Below, piece by piece: positions 33,265 to 44,700 of a stretch of DNA of 64,000 bases; positions within the stretch are counted from its first letter, which is position 1; each line of letters starts with the position of its first letter. Position numbers and translations under genes: made by a program. The notes beneath the pieces are model-generated. The model did not search any database and was not told the origin of the DNA. It saw nothing but the letters and a program-made list of their open reading frames with translations. Source of the DNA: Mesostigma viride (Eukaryota > Streptophyta > Mesostigmatophyceae > Mesostigmatales > Mesostigmataceae); NCBI GenBank assembly GCA_009746045.1, contig RPFO01000154.1, positions 285,187-349,186 of the forward strand, in the 5' to 3' direction.

Positions 33265-36200
33265 TTAGTGCCAGCAAAGAGAGAAGCACAAGGCAATGTC
33301 AAATACACGTGTAAGCGTCACAGTCTGCCATGTACCTCTATATAGGCGACAAACTACGAACGCACAGCGTCCCCCACAAATTGCACATTGTATGCGTACA
33401 ACATATCCATAGCACAACCTTGGTGGTACCAATGGCGGCAACAGGGGTCGACTGGTGGGGTTTCTGCGGGGGCATGCAGGGGGTGCATGGTGGCGGTGGC
33501 CATGGCTGACAACGCACTGGCGATGGCAGAGGCTGCAGTGTGCTGGTAGCGGTGGAGGTGACAGCGGATGGGGTGGGGTGGGGTGGGGTGGGGTGGGGTG
33601 GGGTGGGGTGGGGTGGGGTGGGGTGGGGTGGGGTGGGGTGGGGTGGGGTGGGGTGGGGTGGGGTGGGGTGGGGTGGGGTGGGGTGGGGTGGGGTGGGGTG
33701 GGGTGGGGTGGGGTGGGGTGGGGTGGGGTGGGGTGGGGTGGGCCGGGGGATGTGGGGGGTGGGCTCGAGTGGGTGGGTGGGTGGGGGGGGTGCTGCTGCA
33801 ATGCTGGGTAATCGTAACAGTTACTGACATGAGCCACATGTGAATATGAGTCCCAGAGAAGCATGGCAGGAAAGCCAAATTAATATTTGTCCACAAAATT
33901 CGGTAAGCCTACCTAAGTCTTGCGCAAGAAGTCGTCGATGCGTCGTTGTCATGTGCATCATAACCTGCAGCCAATAATGCACGGGGAAACAACCAAAGGA
34001 AAATACGCATGCAGGATGCTGACACATAAGGCCATATGGCAAGGCACACGCACAATGGATGCATCATGCATGGTGGACCAAGCAGCGCCATTGTAATCCG
34101 GCATGGCAATCAAGCCCAGTGGCAACGTAAGGCACAGCCGGCCAGAGTTTCCACTGGTTCACCACATACATGATAGTGCAATTAAAATTTTATAATCGAT
34201 GTACTGTCAATAGAAATTTCAACGACTAGCAGTCTGGGCGGCTTATACCAAACCATGGTATGATATTTGGCAACTAATGATTGCCGAAATGCAAAGACCC
34301 AACCATAATTGGCACTTGCTGCAGTTGCACCGGCACATTAGAAATAAAGGGCTGAGTCGTCAGAAAACACTTACATAACAGACCAGAAGAGCTCTCCAGA
34401 AGCCTTGAATCGATACAATCAGCGACCAGCGGATACCGTTTCAGCTTCTCGGTCTTTATTCTATGAATACAAACACGCATACTCCTGACTTGCACGCCTC
34501 GTCATCAATATGAACATTTCGTGAAGTTGTCTCAAAACCACCCAAGTTTACCCTTTGTACTAAAAATAATGATGACGAGCCGCAAGGGCACAGACTTCAA
34601 CCTTGGCAAAATGAAGGGGAACATTTTTTTTGGTTTACAGGCATAAAAGGTTTTTAGGTAAATCAAGGCAAACTTTGGTTTCCGCACCATCATATATTAT
34701 AGCTAATCATACGAAGCTTGTTTGCATTAAAAAACAATGCTCCATTTCTGCACTAGCCAGCACCTACAATATGGAACCTTGTCTGTGCACGTTCGCACTA
34801 CACCGCTAATCACGTAGTAATCACACCCTTTGCACATCAATCATTCATGGGCTCTTGCCTAAATACTGCTACTACTATTACTATTACAAACATAGTTTCA
34901 TAATCCATGCTGCCCAAAGAGCTACAGTTGAGTCTCACTTTGAAGGGACGCTGGTGGTGGAACGATTTCAGCTCGGAGGAACACCAAACCCACCTCGGTG
35001 GGACTCCCCATTTCCCCAAATTCAGGTCGATGGGCCAGTGTACTTCTTATCCTCAGGGTGGTGGGACACATTTAAATAAGTGCCCAAGACAGTCCACCTT
35101 TAACTCACCACATGGGGCCAGAGTGCGGCACTGATATTCACCTCGGTGGACTCCGGGCATTTCCTAAACTCATCTAGGTGGAACACTGAAGTCAGCGCAA
35201 TGGGATGTTCCGCATGGCTTCAAGTTCATGGCTGAGTTCGTTCCACCATCGCCGGGATGTCCAGAACCGGGAACACGTTCCGCAAAAGTGAGATTCCACT
35301 CTACTAATATCAAGTCAACACTGCGCCATTAGCATAAACATTACCAGTATATTGTTGTACATAGGTAAGTTCAACAAACTGAAGAGAGGCCAGGTGAGGA
35401 TCATGCCAACCGCTCATTGCCCAAACAACTAAATCTGCAAATCACCAACTGAAAAGAAGATTGTGTTATAATTCATGCATTCATTCTGCATCAAACCAAA
35501 ATTTAGCTTGTGGCATTATGCACAAGTAGAAAACTCCACAAATAATCTCTGACAAGCGACAGGCCACATTGACACAAGCGTCAATGCTATTACAAAAAAA
35601 AAAAAAAAAAAAAAAAGAGCAGCCCCAAAACAACCCAAAACGCGAAGACCAAAAACCAACAAATCAAAAACAAAAGGCAAGAAGGATAAACTGAGTTGTT
35701 CGTGCGTTGATCCTACTTGAACATTTCTCTACGTCATCATTGCTTCCCTTTCCTGATCCTCCGCGCCACGGCCCGGGTCCACCCGCCCACCCAGGGGTAC
35801 CCGCCCTCAGTCCGGTTCTAGATAATGTCTTCCCAACTTTTCCACTCTTCCCATTGCCCTAACTCGCAGCTACTTGCAACCTCCGCGCCTATACATCACC
35901 TCTGCGCCGATCTGACATCTCCCTGCTGTGGCATGCCTTTGGCATGAAGGAGACTGGGGGTCTCTGCCCTTTCTCCTGTAGTGCACACACAGGGATTACA
36001 AGCACTTCGGTGCTCCGTGACTCCCCAACGGGAGCACGTGTTTAATTAATTAATTAATTAATCTCCCTGCTCCTCCGTGTCACCCGGCTCCCCACTTAAC
36101 CAAGAGTATCCGCCACTCCCGAAAAAGACATAAAGGGAGGGAGGGAGGGAGGAGGGAGGGAGGGAGGGAGGGAGGGAGGGAGGGAGGGAGGGAGGGAGGG

Positions 36201-38498
36201 AGGGAGGGAGGGAGGGAGGGAGGGAGGGAGGGAGGGAGGGAGGGAGGGAGGGAGGGAGGGAGGGAGGGAGGGAGGGAGGGAGGGAGGGAGGGAGGGAGGG
36301 AGGGAGGGAGGGAGGGAGGGAGGGAGGGAGGGAGGGAGGGAGGAGGGAGGGAGGGAGGGAGGGAGGGAGGGAGGGAGGGAGGGAGGGAGGGAGGGAGGGA
36401 GGGAGGGAGGGAGGAGGGAGGGAGGGAGGGAGGGAGGGAGGGAGGGAGGGAGGGAGGGAGGGAGGGAGGGAGGGAGGGAGGAGGGAGGGAGGGAGGGAGG
36501 GAGGAGGGAGGGAGGGAGGGAGGGAGGGAGGGAGGGAGGGAGGGAGGGAGGGAGGGAGGGAGGGAGGGAGGGAGGGAGGGAGGGAGGGAGGGAGGGAGGG
36601 AGGGAGGGAGGGAGGGAGGAGGGAGGGAGGGAGGGAGGGAGGGAGGGAGGGAGGGAGGGAGGGAGGAGGGAGGGAGGGAGGGAGGGAGGGAGGGAGGGAG
36701 GGAGGGAGGGAGGGAGGGAGGGAGGAGGGAGGGAGGGAGGGAGGGAGGGAGGGAGGAGGGAGGGAGGGAGGGAGGGAGGGAGGGAGGGAGGGAGGGAGGG
36801 AGGGAGGGAGGGAGGAGGGAGGGAGGGAGGGAGGGAGGGAGGGAGGGAGGGAGGGAGGGAAGGAGGGAGGGAGGGAGGGAGAAAAGGAGGGAGGGAGGGA
36901 GGGAAGGAAAGGAAAGGAAAACTATGGGTGAATGCGGTGCGGTGCGTGGCCCTAGGCTACTCCTACGGGTAGATGCAGTATAATGCATGGCCCTGGCGGG
37001 CTATCACTACGGGTAGGCGCAGTGCAGTGCGTGGCCCCAGCCTACCGCCTCGTGGAACCTCCCCTTGCACCCCCCTGCGTGGCCCTACGCTGTTGCTACG
37101 TGGCGCTTCCCCGTGCTCTGCCCCCCCAAGCCTACTTCATGTGCGACTGTGTTAAGCTACTACCCTCCCCCCCAACTTCCACCTTCACACCTAGTAAGGG
37201 GACAGCATTAACACACCTAAGAAAAAGACAAATGCCTAGAAAAGTTATCCCAGGTAACAAACATCTCCGATAAGCAGACATACTAAGCCTATGATCGAAC
37301 AAATAACCTTCACTACTCCGCATCGGCATGTTACACGGCACCTCATCATGATCTGTACTGCATGGCAGTTGAAAACTTTGTTCCTGACCTTGATGCATGG
37401 ACAGACCTGTGGCGTCGCCATACATGAAAGCTAATTGCACCATGATAGCGCGATCTCACTAGAGCAGATAGTAGTAGTACTATTATCTTATTCACAACTC
37501 TGTGTAATTAAATACTGCTTTACAACAGCATTAGCTGTAAGATGATAATGCACACAATATCCAATTATCCATGCACCATGCATGCTGTATTTAAATAGCT
37601 AGACCATGTATTTAAATAGCGACAGACCGACGGTGGGAGCTCAACCTAGCTACAGGCCTTGCATCATGTTGAAAAGGCCTTCTTATTGCAGGCAATCCTG
37701 TCGCTGTGCGTGCATTTACAAAGTCTCACCATGCATGTTCCAGCCTTTCTAGCTTGTCGACACCTAGCATTGGAACATACCTCAGACTCTGCATGAGCCT
37801 TGGACTCCAGGCTGGCATCATGATTGACACCATGACCCATAAGAATTCCTGGGGCTTGCTGAGTGGCATGTGGACCTGCGCTCGGCGATGAGGTTGGAGA
37901 TGCACTAGCAATCGTGTGCCCAGCTTCCAGCTCTACATTTTCTGCAAGTTCAACAAGCCAATGCACCGTCGCATGATCGAGATTAACAAAGCATCAGTTT
38001 CCTAAAAGCAGGCTTCCAACATCCTTATCCATGCCATGTATAGGTTAGTAGATAGACTGCACGCAGTCCGGTGCAATGCCAACTTGTACTATTGTGAGTG
38101 TCCCATGTGAGGCACAGTGTGATGCAAGTACATGTAGCTATTGACAGAACATTATTATCATGATAAGTTCGGGGACGATTAAGTGGACGTCACTGCTTCA
38201 ACCATAGAAAAACGAAACCAACGTGATTGTCAATATGCGCATACGTACCGGCACCGGGCGTCCAGGGTGTGTCGGAGTATAGAGCTTTCGCTGCCACGTC
38301 ACCACCGCTATCGTCTTGGAGACGTTCTTCCTCGGATGTGGACGTATCATGGGTACTGCTCGCGGTCTCGATAAAAGGCGCAGCAGTATGCCCACTAACA
38401 ACCCTGACCGACATTATCAGAGAAAGGAATAGTAATAGCTGCCAATGAAACGTAGATACCTGGCGCCTGCAGCTGATCAGGAGAACAGAGCCGCGCAT
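33265..38498 (-). CDS. Candidate secreted proline-rich (HPTPP-repeat) protein gene, six-exon model
   Basis: A splice chain that keeps frame throughout has exons 38249-38498, 37781-37941, 37342-37406, 34375-34460, 33913-33964 and 33265-33823, totalling 1,173 nt or 390 residues. Exon 1 gives a hydrophobic signal sequence ([19 protein letters not shown]) and an acidic segment. Exon 2 is Ser/Ala/His-rich and exon 3 is Cys-rich. The last exon reads the (GGGGT)n array as repeated HPTPP. Secreted algal and plant cell-wall hydroxyproline-rich glycoproteins have this general build. The exon 1-2 junction (GTACGT donor, CAG acceptor, phase 1) and the 34,375 to 33,913 junction (GTAAGT, CAG, phase 1) look good. 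The 2.9-kb intron and exon 3 are weak. The start is ambiguous, with in-frame Met at 38618, 38519 and 38498. This could be two genes or none. Confidence 0.35.
33569..33740. repeat. (GGGGT)n array
   Basis: About 34 copies of GGGGT on the plus strand, strongly guanine-rich and able to form G-quadruplexes. On the minus strand it is open in all three frames because the unit is 5 nt. The open frame alone is therefore not evidence of coding. Confidence 0.97.
34925..35305. mobile_element. Foldback (inverted-repeat) element, MITE-like
   Basis: The left end has GAGTCTCACTTTGAAGGGACG then TGGTGGAACGATTTCAGCTC. The right end, read in reverse complement, has GAATCTCACTTTTGCGGAACG then TGGTGGAACGAACTCAGC. 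These are imperfect inverted repeats over roughly 60 bp flanking an internal stretch with repeated GGTGGGACTCC-type words. No ORF. Target-site duplication not identified. Confidence 0.5.
35595..35617. repeat. Poly(A) run
   Basis: About 23 consecutive A. It may be a retroposed tail or simple slippage; no gene copy is recognised next to it. Confidence 0.9.
35930..36062 (+). mobile_element. Second copy of the (TTAA)n-tailed retroelement 3' end
   Basis: CTGTGGCATG, GGGGGTCTCTGCCC, GTGCACACACAGGGATTAC, AAGCACTTCGGTGCTCCGTG and ACTCCCCAAC precede the tail at 36,041-36,062. The same words occur in order, in reverse orientation, at 8,845-8,995. The AAGCACTTCGGTGCT segment is a small hairpin. The upstream limit is uncertain. 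Confidence 0.6.
36129..36910. repeat. GGGA/GGAGGGA purine tract, about 770 bp
   Basis: Almost pure GGGA units with occasional GGA interruptions and a degenerate edge of GGAAAGGAAA. On the minus strand it is read as (SLPPSLPP)n, which I treat as a repeat artefact. Such mirror-repeat purine tracts can form triplex DNA. Confidence 0.97.
38249..38498 (-). CDS. Candidate first exon with signal peptide
   Basis: Met followed by a basic stretch and a hydrophobic core of about 16 residues, then VVSG as a plausible cleavage site. An acidic, Ser/Thr-rich segment follows and ends at a GTACGT donor in phase 1. The exon joins in frame to 37781-37941. Recognisable family: none. Confidence 0.45.
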
Positions 38499-40720
38499 GG
38501 GTGCCTTGGGTGGGCCCATGGTCAGCTTAGCATGATCCGCCACGCCGGATTCCCATATGCGTCTGGCCCCCACGAGAGCACCGCGTGCATGTGGGCACAG
38601 GTCATGAGACATTTGCAAAGACGATGCTGACGGCCGCGGGGAGAAATTAAAGTGTATTGTATCCTTGAAGTCTATTGAGAATTGGCTATATATGGGCAGT
38701 AATTAATGGGCACGGTATATATTGGCAATTACGACAGCTACTACACAATAATAAGCTAGCTAGCAATACTCTAGTTCAAGGCGCATGCCTGTGTATTGTG
38801 TGCGACGCACTGAATGTATTAAGTGAGATCGACGTCAATTAATGGCCTCAACGCTTCGTTCACGGCTATTAGATGGTAATAGTATTCACCATGTATACGT
38901 ATCCACTGACGTTATAATTTTCTTCTTTTTTTCCTTTTCCGCGAATATTGTTCTCGCCGGAGAAAGGGATGAATCGCGCAAAGCTCTAGCAACGCGGATC
39001 GATTGCAGTAAAGTGCAGGGCACGTAGGCAAAAAGCATCGAGGAAACGGGATATCGCGCGTCGATACGATATTGCGCGTGTGTACCTAATCACTGGCCAT
39101 TGCAGGGCCATTGTGATGTTTCTGTCCCCTCAGGGAAGGCAGAAAGAATGCTGCAGAGAGCGACGAGACGGACGCGGACGTCCAGCCCGTTCACCTAAAG
39201 GGCATTTATTCGGCCAAAACAGGGTCTTCACGATGATGCCTGAGTCCTGACATGCCCGTGAAATGCTGTAAGCTTATTATGTATCCAGCCCTGGGCCCTG
39301 GGCATCCACCCTAAGTTTTCAAGCTGAGAAACCTTTCGTCAATGCTTAACTTTCCAAAACCTTTGGACAAAACTATTCCCATGGTAAAATTTTGAGGGAA
39401 AACCTGGTGAAGCTCTAGCTTCCCCAGGTAGAGGAAAACATGTTTCGGCAAAGGACTGACATAGAGACCAAAAGCATTAATTTGGCGGACCAGCTATGGT
39501 GGCGATGGGAAATGCTTGCAGACTGGGCGTAGCATGTGAATGAATCGTCTTGTCAAACTCGGTGAGCGTGTGTCCTATTAGCCCGGGGTGCGCCATCCCC
39601 AGTAACATGCTTTTTGGTAGCTAGTTTTTGTGGCTGGCTACGGTAGCTGTGCTCAGCGTTGCCTTATGCAACTCCGCGAGCTGCCCCGGCGGTGCCCGGC
39701 CGGCACTAGTTTTCCGCTTAGGTGGCAGCTTTTGCGTCGGACGTACTGTGCTTCTGCTATGAAGTCATGTTGGCCACGACAAAAATTGCGTACCGCCGCG
39801 GAGGCGCCGTCACCAAGGTGCTACGCATGGCGTTGAATGTTTGTTATGATGCGGAGATCAGCCATGAATTGCTGAATTACATCTCGTTCCGCCACTATCA
39901 AGCATAGGCGCCTGGTCCTGGCCGGCCCAGGCCATACCTTGCCCGCACAGACCAGGTGTCTAGACACGTTGAATAGCTACACCAAGCCCGCCCAGCTAGG
40001 TAGCTTTGTCCTCACATGCACGGCCCCCGGCCAACCATCATCCATGGGCGTCCAGGACCTGCATGCACGCCTTGCGCAATAGGCTACATAGGTAGGGACA
40101 TAAACTATGAACGGCCAAGTGGGCTCGTGCCATGAGACCCCACATTATCGGTCATTTAGAGACCGACAATCCGCGAAGATCAGTGGCGCCCAACGTTGAG
40201 CGCACCATGTCCGCATCAAGCATTCGATTGCGACGACTGATGCATGTGATGGTACCGGGTCCGCCATGCCGGAACTGATGCTGGGAAGGCAGCTGCTGAG
40301 AACTTGCTGAAACGTGGGCGTTAATTAATCCACTTCCGTTTTTATTCCGTCTTCATTCCGTCATGGCGACTATGAGAAGTGCACCATCCTTATCCTGGCA
40401 TTTGTCACCACTCCCACTATGCCCATTAATTAACTAATTCATCATTTGTATCAAATGTCAGTTTGGCCTCGAGTTTCACACTGGTCAAGCTACCTAGACA
40501 CGAGTGATCTAGCTTATGATGTGATGTGGTAAAAAACGAAATTGGAGTTGGCAACATGGTAACATGTTTTCATTTGCTAGAATGAAAGTGCCGTATTCAG
40601 TACTAGCACCGTATTTGCTTGCGTGGATGCCTGTATATATGAGCTATATATGACATGTCATTTAATTAGCTAATATCACGTATAGACTGCGTCACATGAG
40701 CATCACCCTACATGAGACAG

Positions 40721-40744
40721 GAAACAAACGAATTCGTTTGTTTC
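40721..40744. repeat. Perfect 24-bp palindrome
   Basis: Centre GAATTC with 12-bp perfect arms beginning GAAACAAACGAA. The symmetry ends at both borders. It could be a dimeric protein binding site or a small foldback. Confidence 0.9.
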
Positions 40745-41095
40745 ATTTTAATGAAATCCGGTACAAAGTGGCCTCATAGTTCACGATGTACAATATAAAC
40801 GTTCATGCAACCATACAGCCTGCGCAATGAAAGTTGCATGCACTCGACATTCACCACGCGCACCAAACTGCACCAATTGTTGCCAATTCGACCGCCCGAG
40901 CATTACCAAGGCAGTCTGTGACGCAGCGCCGGATCGATGTGGCCCGATCTCCAGCTGCTGACCACTCCCATGCAAAGTGTCTCACTTAACAATGGAATTA
41001 AAGAATTATTCACCATGAAGCCTAGTATAAATAGACAAAGGTTATAAATACAATGTGTGCACCCACACACGTGTGGACATGACCATGTCAGCCTA

Positions 41096-41185
41096 TCAAA
41101 AAAAATTAAATTAAATTAAATTATAACATGACTCCGTTGGGAGATCATGTAGCACATATTCCCGTGGATGGATGGAGGGGGGGGC
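41096..41185 (-). mobile_element. Third, diverged copy of the retroelement 3' tail
   Basis: The (TTAAA)n-type run at 41,096-41,124 is followed on the plus strand by ACATGACTCCGTTGGGAGATC, ATGTAGCAC and a G-rich GGGGGGGGCAGAG. These are counterparts of the words in the 8.85-kb copy. It lies in the same orientation as that copy. Confidence 0.5.
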
Positions 41186-41349
41186 AGAGCCGCGAAACCG
41201 AACTAATCTAACTCTAAGCTAATCTAATCTAGAAAACCCTACTTATTCTACTCAGCAAAGCGCCCCTTCCGCTTGGGGGGAGGGGGCTTGCCCACAGGGG
41301 CGGGCGTATGAGCCTGGACAATGGTTTCAGCCTATCAAAACAAGGTTAT

Positions 41350-41354
41350 TTACA
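41350..41354 (-). promoter_or_regulatory. Candidate polyadenylation signal TGTAA
   Basis: TGTAA on the minus strand about 370 bases after the stop codon of the vWA/coiled-coil gene. This motif is the usual polyadenylation signal of chlorophyte algae. Short words like this occur by chance, so it is only suggestive. Confidence 0.35.
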
Positions 41355-41721
41355 GGCTATTTGTTTCCCGCTTGGCCAAGGCACGAACTTCCTAGAGGTG
41401 TGCCATTTATACGCTCACCCTCTTAGCCATTATCAGTTCCAGTAAACAGTGCTCACGGAGGTAAGGGAGGCCAGCTAGACTTTTCAAAAGCCCCACATGT
41501 AGCTACAGGTATCCAGGGCAGAAAGACAGGCTAGGCCTGCGCTTGCATACAATCCCTTTGACACATCAGATCCGCTGCCTGCAACGACCAATGATCAAGT
41601 CAGCAGAGCTTCATGCCCACATCCCTTGAGTGCTTTTTACTCCCCAAAGAGGCTCACTCAAGCTTTGCTGCTTCGAGAAAGCACCGATGCTGCAGCACTT
41701 GAGTGGTCTTCATCCCATGCC

Positions 41722-44700
41722 TCATCCGATGATCCCCCTCCGTGCCTTGCGCAGATGGCTCTTGTTCTCATGCACCGCCGTCGGGCCATCCGCGGGCAGC
41801 ACCCACCCTTTGCGCACCGCCTGGGCTGGATCCGGGCTGAGTCCCCGGTCCCACCCAACCGTGGTTTGCCCCATCCAGCCCCGGCCCGCTGCCCCAGGGA
41901 CAGGCATGCCCCGTACCCCGGATGCAAACCCATTCTGGCCTGCGTGTGATGGTGGCACATTGTTCATCCAGGGCCCCACATGGCCCCCTGAGGAAGCATC
42001 ATTGTGGCCGTTGCCTCCCGCACCCCCACGCTGATCGTCATCTTCCATAGACCACCATGACCTGATCTCAGACGTGAGAGAATGCAGCGGCGCATTGGTC
42101 GACGTACCCTTGCGCCCCCCGCTCCTGCCGCCTTCGAGCGGCGATGTGGCGGGCCGAGGCCCGTTGGCACCATTCGGGCCGATCAATGCCGGAGTTGCTG
42201 ACGTCACCGCTGTCGACTGCTGCTGCTGGGAAGACAGCTGCGGCTGTGGGTCCACCATCGCCGATGCGGAGATGCGCCAGGTGCCCCCCTTGACCACCGA
42301 CGAGGAGGGGCGGAGCGCGCCGTGCATCTGACGGATGCCAGCGTTAGAAGGGAACAGCTGGGCGGCTTGCGACGACGCCCCTGGAGGCCCTCTTCTGCTG
42401 GCAAACTCGGGGGCGGTGGACGCGCGGGGCAACATGGTTTGCGAGAAATTGCCGCGTGCGTGCAGACCCTGAGAGGAGCCCTCCGGCTCCATACCGGGAA
42501 ACCCCGCAATCAGTTGAGCCCCGCCGCTCTCATGAGCCTGTCGACCGACGGGTTGCACAGCCGGTTGTGAAACTGGTTGCTGTGAGGCTGGCTGTGCAGC
42601 CCTGCTCGACTCTCCAGCCAAGGCCTTCTTTGCGTCCTCACGAGCTGTGCCACCTGTCACAACCGAGCTACCCGCCACGTTCGCATCCGAGCGGTCCGCT
42701 GCACCCTGCAAACCAGCCCCCCCCACCGCCACCCTGGTCCCCCTAACCCCCACCTCGTCCTGGCCACCAACATGCACCCCCACATCGCGGTCCCTGGACC
42801 GGCGCGCCGCCACGGGACGCGGCCGCCCTCTCTCCTTGCCCTTGCTGCCCTCGCCGCCACCCTCCCCGTCCGCACGTTTCGTCTCCTCGGGCGTCGCCTC
42901 AAGGGGGATCTCCAAACTGACCCTGGCCGCCCTCTGCTGCTGCGCCTGTCCCTGCTGCTGCTCGGCTGGCCCGTGCCCCCCCTTCCCACCCTTGCCACCC
43001 CCCCGTTCCGCCACATGAGAAGGAACTGGATACGAGGATGCCGGCGACGAGGCAGGCTTGGCCAAGTAAGGGGACGCCACCGCAGTGGCCGCCGCCGGCT
43101 GCTTGGGCGGCTGCGTCCCCACCCGTGTGATGATCGTGGGGGGCAGCGTCGGGTGTGTGCTGGCTTCCGGCACCACAGCTGCCCCCACCGGCTTGACACC
43201 GTGACTGCTCACTGGGGCCCCGTGCGAGGACACTGGGGTCGAGTCCCAGGCGGGCGGATGCTTCTTGTCCCTCTCTCGCTCTCGCTCTCGTGGCGGCAGC
43301 GGTTCCTTCTGTGCCATCTCGTGCAAGGTGTTCTTAAGAGGAGGTTCCTGCGAGGTGTGCTTAGAAGGGGCCTCCTGCGCGGTCTGTTTTAAGGGTGGCT
43401 CCTGCGCTGTGTGTTTCACTGGGTTCAGAGGAGGCTCCTGCGGCACCTTCATGGCCGGGTGCCACGGATGTGCGGGGGACGGCCCTGTCGCTGTAGTGGG
43501 ACGCGCTGGCTCGATCGCTCCTTGGGCACCCACTGCAGTCTCTCCTGCCTCCCGTGCTGCTGCTGCTGCCGGTGTTGAGGTTGCTGCTGGTGCCACTGCT
43601 GATGTTGTTGCCGGCGCCGGCGTTGCGTATGACAGCAGGGCCGCGGCTGGTGACGGCCCCAACGACGACGCGCTTTTTATGGGCCGCACCTTGACCAGCG
43701 GCGGCGCCGGCGCAAGCTTCTCCGCAGCACCTGCGTCAGGGACAGGTGTCGGTTTATCGTCGATGGGACCCCTGGGCTCTCGCCACGCACTTACGCCGCC
43801 GCTGCCACTGCTCATGCCGTCGCCGCCGCCACTGCTGCTATCCAGCGCAGAGCTGGTCCGTAACCCCTCCACGCTCCTCCGAAGCGGGCCGCCGCGCGCC
43901 TGTAATGCCGGCGTGTGCACAGTCGTCGCATGTGGCCCCTGCTGCACCTGCACCTGCGGTTGTGGCTGCGGTTGCGGCTGCCCCTGAAGTGGGAGCGCAC
44001 CAGATAAGGGCCGGCCGTTGCCACTCAACTGCCGCCCCAGGCCCAAGGGGGACACAGGCCGTTTCACCCTGTCCTCGCTGCGGCCAGAGGAGAGCTCCCC
44101 CAGTGCCCGGTCCGACCTCTCCCCCGGACTGCGAGACAAGGGCGACGCAGGGAACCCTCCCTCCGTGTCCGAATCGCTTCCCCCTGGCATCCGCAACGGA
44201 GGCACATGCAGCGCGCCCCCCACGTGCTGCGGGTCGGGGAGGCTGGCTCGCTTGCCGGCCCCTTGGTTACTACGCGACGTCACACTGCCGCTGCTGCTGT
44301 CGCTGCGGGCGCTCGTCGCCCCCGTGACGGAGGTGATGGCGTCGGCGGCCCCTGAGGATGACGCACCCGCCAGCGCACCCGTGGATATGTACAGGGGTCG
44401 ATGGCCGTCCCCCTTGTGCCTCCGTGCAAACACGGTCTCTTTGACCGCCGCGGTTCCCTTGTTACCGGAACCGGCCTTGTGACTAGCGCCGCCGTTGCTG
44501 GACGCTGGATGGTGGCTGTGATGCAGATCAGCTTTGGCAGCTCCACCCCCATTCCTCCTCCCACCACCGCTGCCACCACCGCTGCCGCTGTGTGCGTGTA
44601 ATCCGGACATCTCTCGAGCACCCCCTGATGATGCGAACGCTGCCCCCGCGGTGCCAGGTCTCTCTGGCTTCCCTGCCCACTTGCCTCCTTCCTCCTCCTC

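Larger units (their letters stand above)
38499..41349. other. No supported gene; palindrome and retroelement tail inside
   Basis: A plus-strand frame at 39,719-39,907 follows a possible acceptor (CGCTTAG) and ends in a stop, but there is no recognisable domain or partner exon. A perfect 24-bp palindrome lies at 40,721-40,744. The third tail copy starts near 41,096. Confidence 0.4.

Noticed and set aside
36080-36988. 302-codon minus-strand ORF of SLPPS repeats
   Set aside because: It is the GGGA microsatellite read in one frame. A 4-nt unit without stops is open in every frame, and no flanking gene structure supports it.
37342-37406. ShK-type cysteine domain in the candidate secreted protein
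   Set aside because: The Cys spacing in the longer reading (C-x8-C-x3-C-x1-C) does not fit ShK spacing, and the reading goes past the chosen donor.
39719-39907. Plus-strand terminal exon of an unknown gene
   Set aside because: It has an acceptor-like CTTAG and a stop but no recognisable domain, partner exon or codon signature strong enough to call.
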